Shown here one piece after another: positions 43,911-50,911 of a DNA stretch of 64,000 nucleotides. Source of the stretch: Clostridium sp. KNHs205. Its GTDB lineage: Bacteria; Bacillota; Clostridia; Lachnospirales; Lachnospiraceae. The stretch lies in assembly GCF_000702945.1 (NCBI RefSeq), contig NZ_JNLE01000003.1, forward strand, positions 2,527,501 to 2,591,500, given 5' to 3'. Under the pieces are notes generated by a model. The model did no database searches, was not told where the DNA came from, and saw only the letters and a program-made list of their open reading frames with translations. The translations under genes were made by a program, and so were the position numbers. Every line of letters starts with the position of its first letter. Position 1 is the stretch's first letter.

Positions 43911-45442
43911 GACAACTGGGAAGAGAAATAATTGAGAAATACACCTGGCTGGAGAGAGCTAATATTACCATGGGATATTCTGCGAACCTCCTCTTTGACT
44001 TCGCTGATCTGGATGATCTTTGCAAGGATATCGAAGGGGAACTGGACTCCCATTCCCTGGGGGCAGGCTTCTCTTCTCAAGGGCAGCGGATAGATGAATT
44101 CGTAGAACATAGAAGTGCGTTGTTAAACTATACCAGTGATGTATTATATGATATTGATGAATATCTGGAAAATCCACTTTATAAAGGGTTTAATAATGCC
44201 GTGGATCTGATGGCTGCCATTGATATGAGAGATGCAAAGACAGATAATACCATAGGGTTACAGGAACATACAAGTATGTATGTAGGAGCCGGAATGTATG
44301 ATGAGGTTGGGGGGGATATGACCTCTCTAAACCTGGAGGATTTTATAGGCAGCCGCAATAAGAATAACAGTCTCACCAATTATCAGAAAGTAGATGATTT
44401 TGCGGAATTATTTGCAAAAGACTATGAAAATCTGGTAAATAATGATAAAATAGACCCAAGTAAAGTAAATTTACAGGAGTATCTGGACAGCCTGGTATTA
44501 AAAGAATTTGCTCATAAAAAGGACGCCCCATTCTGGAAGGAACTATTAGAATCTTTAAGCGAAATGACTGTCGTTATTCCCATTATTGAGGCAGCAACGG
44601 GTAAAACCCTTATAACAGGAGATTATCTAACAGGAGATGAACGAGCATTTAAGGTAGTATCAGGGGCAGTAAGCCTGGTAACCTTAGGATATGGAGCGGC
44701 AATTGCGAAAGGCGGGGGAATGGCTTTAGCCAAAATGTTTGCCGCAGATATTCTGGCTGAAGCGGTGTCAGGCTCGACCGTAATCGTTTGTGATAAGGCA
44801 GGTGTGCCTTCTGCGGTGACAGTTGCTCTGGCGATAGTGTTAGGTTCTACGACGGGAGTGATTGCAGATAAAGCATTGCTTAAGAACGGAATTAAGGTTA
44901 CTGGGGTGGATGAGGTTGATAATACAATTAAGGGTGGCAGTTATTCAGGAGAAGAATGGTACAATTATTTTGCTGATACATATGGTAAAGGTAATGTTCA
45001 AGGCACTTTCTTTAATGAAGTAAATTATGAACCGACTTCTGGAGTGAAATTTACAGCTACAGAGGGAAAAACTACTACAATACTTGGTAGATATGATATG
45101 GATACACAATATATTTTTGAAGAAACTGGAAATATAAAATCTCTTAGTTATGATGGACATGAAGGAGGCTTTAATTTATTAAATGTTCCTGATGAATTAA
45201 GTAACGCACCAGGCGTGGATTTTTGGAATGATTATAATGTTCCTTTTCTAGATGAGGCAATTGGTAGAAATGATTTGATTTCTTTAGCAACAAAACCAAA
45301 TAAGGCATCTATGTATAGAATTAACAAAGATACAGGTTTATTAGAATTATCTGGATTCGGTAAAGAAATAAAATATCTAGAAAGAAATGGATATATTTTT
45401 GATCAAGATTTAATGCAGATGATTCCAAAATCAACAAAATAA
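43904..45442 (+). CDS. Polymorphic toxin with pre-toxin domain and unidentified C-terminal toxin
   Basis: A 512-residue effector with three parts. Residues 1-168 are a helical N-terminus, presumably for recognition by the secretion partners encoded upstream. Residues 169-331 form a PT-TG-like pre-toxin (TGKTLITGDYLTGDERAF and a Gly/Ala-rich hydrophobic stretch) and are duplicated almost exactly at 46187-46674. Residues 332-512 are the variable toxin domain (FWNDYNVPFLDEAIGRNDL, GFGKEIKYLERNGY), a type of tail often found at toxin ends; I cannot assign its activity. GGGGGG precedes the ATG. Exported by type VII secretion and neutralised by the next gene, by inference from architecture. Confidence 0.8.
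   Translation: MVRQLGREIIEKYTWLERANITMGYSANLLFDFADLDDLCKDIEGELDSHSLGAGFSSQGQRIDEFVEHRSALLNYTSDVLYDIDEYLENPLYKGFNNAVDLMAAIDMRDAKTDNTIGLQEHTSMYVGAGMYDEVGGDMTSLNLEDFIGSRNKNNSLTNYQKVDDFAELFAKDYENLVNNDKIDPSKVNLQEYLDSLVLKEFAHKKDAPFWKELLESLSEMTVVIPIIEAATGKTLITGDYLTGDERAFKVVSGAVSLVTLGYGAAIAKGGGMALAKMFAADILAEAVSGSTVIVCDKAGVPSAVTVALAIVLGSTTGVIADKALLKNGIKVTGVDEVDNTIKGGSYSGEEWYNYFADTYGKGNVQGTFFNEVNYEPTSGVKFTATEGKTTTILGRYDMDTQYIFEETGNIKSLSYDGHEGGFNLLNVPDELSNAPGVDFWNDYNVPFLDEAIGRNDLISLATKPNKASMYRINKDTGLLELSGFGKEIKYLERNGYIFDQDLMQMIPKSTK
44409..44896 (+). repeat. 488-bp direct repeat, copy 1 (in the toxin gene)
   Basis: Collinear without gaps with 46187-46674 (offset 1778). By hand I count about 16 base differences, nearly all silent. 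It encodes the pre-toxin segment just before the toxin/toxin junction. Confidence 0.95.
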
Positions 45443-45453
45443 GGAGATATACA

Positions 45454-45894
45454 ATGGAGTTAGAAAATTTACTTAAAAAATTATTTGAGAAAATAATTGA
45501 GACATATAATTTGGGTATTTCAATCATTTCAGAGAATGAAGTAGTGTTATTCTGTGATAAATATATATTATCATTTTTACTTCACTCAGCTGAATTAGAA
45601 ATGGTATATATTGAAAAAAGAGAAAATGAAGAATTGTATCAGTATAACATTGACTCATTTATTACATATTCAATTTCGGATGAAGATAGGTTGAGAATAA
45701 AGAGTTTCTTGATTAATGGTTCAAAACTTGAATTAGAGTTAGGATTACTTGCTTATACTTTAGAAAAAAAATGGGGAGAATTATTATTGGGAGGTAATAG
45801 ATGGATACAGGAGTATGAGAATTTTATGCTATATATTCCTGCAAGAAATGTTACTAGACTAAAGGAAAAAAGTTATAAAGGAAAATGTTTATAA
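45454..45894 (+). CDS. Putative immunity protein for the toxin at 43904-45442
   Basis: Acidic, soluble protein of 146 residues with no recognised motif. Its position 11 bp after the toxin stop, strong ribosome site AAGGAGAT and AT-rich composition fit a cognate immunity gene. Assignment is by context only. A hairpin at 45939-45996 and a second terminator-like element at 46048-46115 follow. Confidence 0.65.
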   Translation: MELENLLKKLFEKIIETYNLGISIISENEVVLFCDKYILSFLLHSAELEMVYIEKRENEELYQYNIDSFITYSISDEDRLRIKSFLINGSKLELELGLLAYTLEKKWGELLLGGNRWIQEYENFMLYIPARNVTRLKEKSYKGKCL

Positions 45895-45938
45895 TTTAAT
45901 TGTGATATACTTTAAGACTTCCAATCACATAAATCCCA

Positions 45939-45996
45939 GTCTCTTAATTCATCATGGCTCTCAGTAATAATGTAATCCATGATATGAATTAAGAGG
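45939..45996 (+). terminator. Strong hairpin after the first immunity gene
   Basis: GTCTCTTAATTCATCATGG pairs with CCATGATATGAATTAAGAGG with a 2-nt bulge, 19-nt loop. Only CTTTAAC follows, so termination may be partial. Confidence 0.6.
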
Positions 45997-46047
45997 CTTT
46001 AACAAAAAATTTTACCTTGAGTATGCAATCGGATTTTAAGTGTAGAT

Positions 46048-46115
46048 CCAATAATCTCATATAAACGTACTTTTTGTAGCAAAACATTTGTTGCGAAAGG
46101 TGCGTTTTATTATAT
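46048..46115 (+). terminator. Terminator-like element, module A
   Basis: CGTACTTTT pairs with AAAGGTGCG (two G-U) with an inner GCAA/TTGC helix, followed by TTTTATTA. The surrounding 65 bp resemble those at 48793-48856 (TCCAATA, ATATAAA, hairpin, T-run). Confidence 0.55.
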
Positions 46116-46173
46116 GAATTGTGATCCTATGTCAAGATTTAGTACAAGTTAAAATGGGAAGATTATCCTCACT

Positions 46174-47337
46174 TTGATTTTGGATCTATTTGCAAAAGAC
46201 TATGAAAATCTGGTAAATAATGATAAAATAGACCCAAGTAAAGTAAATTTACAGGAGTATCTGGACAGCCTGGTATTAAAAGAATTTGCCCATAAAAAGG
46301 ATGCTCCCTTCTGGAAGGAACTATTAGAATCGTTAAGCGAGATGACTGTCGTAATTCCCATTATTGAGGCAGCAACGGGTAAAACCCTTATAACAGGAGA
46401 TTATCTAACAGGAGATGAACGAGCTTTTAAGGTAGTATCAGAGGCAGTAAGCCTGGTGACCTTAGGATATGGAGCGGCAATTGCGAAAGGCGGGGGAATG
46501 GCTTTAGCCAAAATGTTTGCCGCAGATATCCTGGCTGAAGCGGTGTCAGGGTCAACCGTAATCGTTTGTGATAAAGCAGGTGTGCCTTCTGCGGTGACAG
46601 TTGCTCTGGCGATAGTGTTAGGATCTACGACGGGAGTGATTGCAGATAAAGCATTGCTTAAGAATGGAATTAAGATTGATGATAATGTAAGATACAAAAA
46701 GTATTGGGATGATGTTGCTAATGGAAAGTATGATATACCTTACGGTATGACATCTGAGGAATATGTTCAGTATTTGAAAGGATTGGATAAGGTTGATAAA
46801 GCTATTAAAGGGTCAGATGATGTAATTAAGGGTGGCAGTAAAACTATTAGTGAAATTGATAGGATTAAAATTAACAATTGGGATTTTACTCCTAGTGATG
46901 AACAATATCTCAAATACAAAAAGGTATATGATAATCCATTATATTATAACCAAACAACAGGAGCAATTCATTGGCCTATTAATGATGGATTTAAAGCCGG
47001 AACAAGACTTGATGACCAAATGATATCAGAAGGGAAAATTTTCAAAAGATATGGTTCGAATAGTGGTGAATTTCTTGGTAATGCAACTGATTCTTTTGAA
47101 TCTAGAGCACTTGCACCACATAGTGAAGGAGCTGAAGTACATTATTATCAATTGACAGAAGATTATAAAATGACAACGGGAGAGGCTGCTGCATGGTTTG
47201 GAAGTGATGGTGGTGCTGAACAATTTGTTAAGTATAAAGCCGATGGAACTAAATATACAATAAAAGAATTAGAAGGCATGGGGATATTAGATGACGTTAC
47301 AGATCTAGTAAATAAAGGAGAGATTAATATTGAATGA
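46174..47337 (+). pseudogene. Orphan toxin cassette: headless pre-toxin fused to a TNT-like NAD+ glycohydrolase domain
   Basis: Open frame of 387 codons starting at a TTG with no ribosome site or promoter; the N-terminal secretion region is missing. Codons 5-167 repeat the pre-toxin of the upstream toxin. The C-terminus is entirely different: residues about 260-378 (HWPINDGF, FKRYGSNSGEFLG, SFESRALAPHSEG, EVHYYQL, GEAAAWFGSDGGAEQFVKY, LEGMGIL) follow the order of conserved blocks in TNT domains, which hydrolyse NAD+. The frame is intact, so the cassette could become functional by recombination with the upstream copy. I label it pseudogene because it cannot be expressed as a complete effector in place. 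Confidence 0.72.
46187..46674 (+). repeat. 488-bp direct repeat, copy 2 (in the orphan cassette)
   Basis: Matches 44409-44896 end to end. The match starts at TATTTGCAAAAGAC and stops exactly where the two C-terminal toxin domains diverge, after the codons for NGIK. Confidence 0.95.
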
Positions 47338-47917
47338 TATAAATGAATTATTAAAAGACAATGGTATAAGAATTCAACATAAAAACAACCAAGATTATTT
47401 TTGTAGCATATATAATAATATTCTGCAAGAAGATTATATATTATTAGAATTTGAAAATGAAAGCTATTCGATATATGAGATTCATAGAGGCGAAAAATTA
47501 TACAAGATTAAAGATACTGATAAAGAAAAAGCAATTATATTGGGTATAGTATTATATAAAAAGCTAAATGACAGTGTGGTGGACCGTGAAAAAGTAAGAG
47601 AAATTAAAAATTTAGTTAGTAAAGGTGATGAAAAATCGGCAATTGCTTATTTCGGCGAATTTGATGATAATACTTATTCAATAGGAATTGAAGAAAGGAT
47701 GAAAATTTCTCTAATAAAAGGACATAGCGGTACAAGTGTTGTTTATGATAAAAAGTATATAGTTGAAGATGTAACATTATGTAGAGCATATGTAGTACTT
47801 TACAATTATTGCAATAATTTAAAAGAAATTTTATCATTTTATCATACTAATAAAGTTTTGATTAATAGTAAAAATATAACTGTACAAGAAATGATAAAAC
47901 TCTATATTTTTAATTAA
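47330..47917 (+). CDS. Putative immunity protein of the orphan TNT-like cassette
   Basis: Soluble protein of 195 residues starting at TTG, overlapping the end of the cassette by 8 bases, with AAGGAG about 11 nt upstream. I recognise no family; the first 80 residues have an alternating beta pattern (ILLEFENESYSIYEIHRGEK). Coupling to the TNT-like domain makes immunity the likely role. It may be translated even though its toxin is headless, giving protection against siblings carrying the active toxin. Confidence 0.6.
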   Translation: MNDINELLKDNGIRIQHKNNQDYFCSIYNNILQEDYILLEFENESYSIYEIHRGEKLYKIKDTDKEKAIILGIVLYKKLNDSVVDREKVREIKNLVSKGDEKSAIAYFGEFDDNTYSIGIEERMKISLIKGHSGTSVVYDKKYIVEDVTLCRAYVVLYNYCNNLKEILSFYHTNKVLINSKNITVQEMIKLYIFN

Positions 47918-47926
47918 TAACATACC

Positions 47927-48240
47927 ATGAGGGTAAACAGAATTAAATATGTTTCTAAACAAACAACTCCAGCTCCAGGTGCATACACTGTTAAAGCAGG
48001 GATACAACATACTTTAGTTTAGGGACAGAATGGGATAATATTACTGTGGCATATAGCTTGGATAAAGCCGGAAAGAATATGTTTGACTATTTTAATAAAC
48101 CTGCGTTAGATGATGCCGTAAGCCAAGGAAAAGAACTTAGATTTTCACATGACCCAGAAGCATATAGAGAATGTGCATTAAAATGGGAATGGTATTATTT
48201 ACAGAATAAACATGAGTATAGGGGTTACAGAGGAGAATGA
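47927..48240 (+). pseudogene. Frameshifted remnant of a third toxin C-terminus
   Basis: Two frames make one recognisable tail: PAPGAYTVKAG ending about 48000, then after a one-base shift TYFSLGTEWDNITVAYSLD and MFDYFNKPALDDAVSQGK, RFSHDPEAY. The second part resembles the general FN-P-LD-A tail of the toxin at 43904-45442. A 64-codon ORF from GTG 48046 is the surviving piece. No ribosome site. Confidence 0.6.
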
Positions 48241-48300
48241 TACTTCTCTTGTTGCTTTTTGTTTTTTTCAATCTAATAATGGTTATGATTAATATGTGAA

Positions 48301-48426
48301 ATGGTAAGGCAGATGAAAGTTCATTAGTTTCAATTGACAGAGGGAATCGGTGGAGGCATTCAATATGAATTTCCTATCAAAGTTGAGTATTTAGTGAAGC
48401 TGGGATTACTTAAAGAAATAAAATAG
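48301..48426 (+). pseudogene. Remnant of another TNT-like toxin tail
   Basis: After an in-frame stop at 48325-48327, codons 48328-48426 read FQLTEGIGGGIQYEFP then a VEYLVKLGLLKEI helix. GGG-QY followed by a short helix ending G-L-L matches the last block of TNT domains. It ends 9 bp before the next immunity-like gene, as a toxin would. Confidence 0.5.
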
Positions 48427-48435
48427 GAGAACAAT

Positions 48436-48681
48436 ATGAATCAACATGAAATAAGAAAAATAATCGAAGAAGAAAAATTAACAAGAATTAATTGGTTTAA
48501 TGAAAGTCAATTAAGAGAAAATCAAGTTGGTATCAAGAAGGATAGTGATAGGTGGATTGTATATGTCACAGATGAAAGAGCAAATGTTGTAGATGGTTCA
48601 ATAATACAATTGGAAAAGGAAGAGGAGGCATATGATATGCTGTTGAAGAAAGGAAGATTTGCTAAAAGAAAGTTTGGTTAA
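48436..48681 (+). CDS. Imm59-like small immunity protein
   Basis: Protein of 81 residues: an N-terminal helix (IRKIIEEEKLTRINW), then a sheet with GIKKDSDRWIVYVTDERANVVDGS and a final helix with KEEEAYDMLLKKGRF. The DRWIVYVTDERA-type stretch is what I associate with the Imm59 family. It is preceded by a decayed toxin tail and a good AGGAG, and followed by a terminator. It therefore appears to be the surviving immunity gene of a lost toxin. Family name is by eye. Confidence 0.6.
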   Translation: MNQHEIRKIIEEEKLTRINWFNESQLRENQVGIKKDSDRWIVYVTDERANVVDGSIIQLEKEEEAYDMLLKKGRFAKRKFG

Positions 48682-48812
48682 ATTATATATTACAATTATT
48701 GGGATGAGAATATAAAAATCTTGATTAGGATTACGATCTAATTTTAGGTAAATGTATTTACGCTCATATACATTAGAATTTTTAGAGGTAGTTCCAATAT
48801 TCTGATATAAAG

Positions 48813-48856
48813 GCACTCTTTAACAAAATTTAAATGTTTGGAAAGGGTGTATTTTT
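48813..48856 (+). terminator. Terminator-like element, module B
   Basis: GCACTCTTT pairs with AAAGGGTGT (two G-U), followed by ATTTTTTG. Sequence and layout are similar to the element at 46048-46115. The stretch 48682-48812 between the immunity-like gene and this hairpin has no other feature. Confidence 0.65.
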
Positions 48857-48894
48857 TGTCAAATAAGGAAAATCTTTATCTTAGCGATATGGTT

Positions 48895-48923
48895 TTGACA
48901 GAATATGTATATAATGCTATAAT
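48895..48923 (+). promoter_or_regulatory. Consensus sigma-A promoter of the Ig-like/transglutaminase-like gene
   Basis: TTGACA at 48895-48900, 17 bp, TATAAT at 48918-48923. Leaves a leader of about 80 nt before the ATG at 49008. Confidence 0.85.
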
Positions 48924-49007
48924 ATGTATTAATATATAAAAATCTGTATTTGAATTCATAAAAGTGATGCAATCAACTCGTAAACACTTTACCAGGGGAG
49001 TAAATCT

Positions 49008-50414
49008 ATGATGAAAAAACGATATACCATCAGTATCTTTTTTTTTACAATGCTTTTCTCAATCGGATTTATATTTACAAATCAATCACTTACTGCATCT
49101 GCTTCAGCAAAATCTACTGCAATCTCATTAAATACTGCAAGTATATACCTGATAAAAGGTGAAACCACAACCTTAAAAATATCAGGAACATCCAAGAAAA
49201 TAATCTGGACTTCTACAAACAAAAACATTGCAACAGTTACAAGTTCAGGAAAAGTAACGGCTGTCGGTTATGGAAGCACCTTTATTAAGGCTTCCGTAAG
49301 TAATAAAAGTTATAAATGTAAAATAACTGTAATAAATCCTGCAAAAATAACTTTTGAACCTGCTTACACTACTGTATTCGTAAATGGAACTGGAGTAAGT
49401 CTGAATTCCGTATCCGACACCTACACTGCAGCCGAGTTGAAAAAGTTAGGGATCAGCTATAAAGTTACCGGTAATTCAACTGTAAAAATCAGCAGTACAG
49501 GGCTGGTTACAGCTGCTTCAGCGGGAGAATTTGAAATTATTGCCTCTGTACATGGCAAAAAGATTCAGACCATTGCTATGAATGCGGTTGCTTATGATGG
49601 ATTTACGGTTCCGGATTTATGGCTTGAGACAAATATTGAGGAATATGTAGGTTTTGCTAAAGATATACTGCCGCTTATGAAGGACGTTGAAATTATCTCA
49701 ACAAACGATGGGATTGCGGTAGCAGAAAAAAGTTATCACATAGATCTAAACAGTAATTATAAGCGCTGTGAAGGTATTTACGTAAAAGGCATGAAAGAAG
49801 GAACCTGTTATATAAAAGTTACTGTTGCGGGTATCACAAAAGAATTAAAAGTTGTTGTCGGTGACGGATATGAAAAACTTGATCCTGTTGAGGCAATCAA
49901 AAGCAATAATCTGAGTGGTTATACAGGGAAAGAATTAATTACGATGACAGCTGTCAGAAAGTTATTAGAGGATAATAACCTGTTTTCAGCAACTTTAAGT
50001 GACAGAGAAAAAGTTAAGATCTTACAGACTTATCTGAACTCAACTTATACAGGCAAATTTGTCGACGATACTTATACGGATCTTATATCAGGTGTTATAT
50101 TGACTGGCAGCGGAGTATGTGCCTCTTATGCAGAAACCTTTTGTTTCCTTTCTGAATGTATTGGAATAGAAGTATATTATTGTATTGGAAGTGCAGATAA
50201 CCGAAGCGGAATTGGGTTCGCAGGCCATGCATGGAATAAGGTAAAGCTTGATGGAACCTGGTATTATATAGATCCTTACTGGAACGCAGGACTTAACAGT
50301 TTTAAATATTTCTTATCGGAAAATCTTTGGGAGGATCATAGATTAATTGAAGAAGGGTATTTTTCTGTAATTATGAATAGTGGAGTACCACCTTATAGTA
50401 ATTCCCTGGAATAA
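49008..50414 (+). CDS. Secreted Ig-like protein with C-terminal transglutaminase-like domain
   Basis: Exported protein of 468 residues with a signal peptide (helix about 8-32). A BIG2-type Ig domain follows (ISLNTASIYLIKGE, WTSTNKNIATVTSSGKVTAVGYG, residues about 37-112), then a second Ig-like region. The last 150 residues are a transglutaminase/papain-like fold: Cys371 in GVCASYAE, His407 in GHAWNKV and Asp422 in IDPYWN form the catalytic triad. Such proteins may crosslink or cleave cell-surface proteins. The start uses GGGGAG. It has its own promoter and terminator, so it is a single-gene unit. Confidence 0.87.
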   Translation: MMKKRYTISIFFFTMLFSIGFIFTNQSLTASASAKSTAISLNTASIYLIKGETTTLKISGTSKKIIWTSTNKNIATVTSSGKVTAVGYGSTFIKASVSNKSYKCKITVINPAKITFEPAYTTVFVNGTGVSLNSVSDTYTAAELKKLGISYKVTGNSTVKISSTGLVTAASAGEFEIIASVHGKKIQTIAMNAVAYDGFTVPDLWLETNIEEYVGFAKDILPLMKDVEIISTNDGIAVAEKSYHIDLNSNYKRCEGIYVKGMKEGTCYIKVTVAGITKELKVVVGDGYEKLDPVEAIKSNNLSGYTGKELITMTAVRKLLEDNNLFSATLSDREKVKILQTYLNSTYTGKFVDDTYTDLISGVILTGSGVCASYAETFCFLSECIGIEVYYCIGSADNRSGIGFAGHAWNKVKLDGTWYYIDPYWNAGLNSFKYFLSENLWEDHRLIEEGYFSVIMNSGVPPYSNSLE

Positions 50415-50496
50415 AAAAGTTAACAAAATATAAACGGCTTTGTAACTGTAGTAGTAGGGATAGGTTCTCCCCAATAAAGAATTAACAAAACATAAA

Positions 50497-50529
50497 CGGC
50501 TCCCTGATTTTTGGGAGCTGTTTTTTTTT
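50497..50529 (+). terminator. Intrinsic terminator after the transglutaminase-like gene
   Basis: CGGCTCCC pairs with GGGAGCTG (one G-U), 8-nt loop, then nine T. A near-copy of the preceding TTAACAAAATATAAACGGCT stretch lies about 60 bp upstream without the hairpin, suggesting a local duplication. Confidence 0.85.
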
Positions 50530-50568
50530 ATTAATAAATGAGTTAGAAATTGGCTGTTTCATAATCTT

Positions 50569-50738
50569 AGTTCAAATAGAGGAAATTACTAATCATAATG
50601 ATAGTTCAACTAGAGGAAATTACTATTCATAATCAAAGTTCAACTAGAGGAAATTACTATTCATAATCAAAGTTTAACTAGAGGAAATTACTATTCATAT
50701 TCATAGGTCAAATAGAAGAAGTTACTATTGAAATAGCA
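50569..50738. repeat. 34-bp tandem repeat array, five units
   Basis: AGTTCAACTAGAGGAAATTA followed by CTATTCATAATCAA, with small changes, starts at 50569, 50603, 50637, 50671 and 50705, an exact 34-bp period. It lies between a terminator and the giant gene, outside any ORF. There are no spacers, so it is not CRISPR. From 50739 to 50911 I see only AT-rich leader. Confidence 0.9.
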
Positions 50739-50911
50739 TAACTATTCTCTTACTGAGTTTTATATTATATCTCAAAGGTTTATATTTCGTCTGAAATAGA
50801 GATTTTCTGCAAAAAATGTAAATAAACACCTTAATCTAAAATTTTCCATCATATTATATCTGAGAAATACTTTCAATTAAGAAACAGATTCATAAGAGGG
50901 GAGATTAAAAA

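Noticed and set aside
46174..46200. Orphan toxin ORF as an independently expressed gene
   Set aside because: No promoter or ribosome site at the TTG, and sequence identity with the upstream toxin begins mid-domain, so it reads as a truncated cassette.
44409..46674. Insertion sequence as cause of the 488-bp duplication
   Set aside because: The duplicated DNA is toxin coding sequence without transposase, terminal inverted repeats or target duplication.
50569..50738. Possible CRISPR array
   Set aside because: Units are directly adjacent with no spacers and no cas genes nearby; the same applies to the 24-bp array at 27490-27715.
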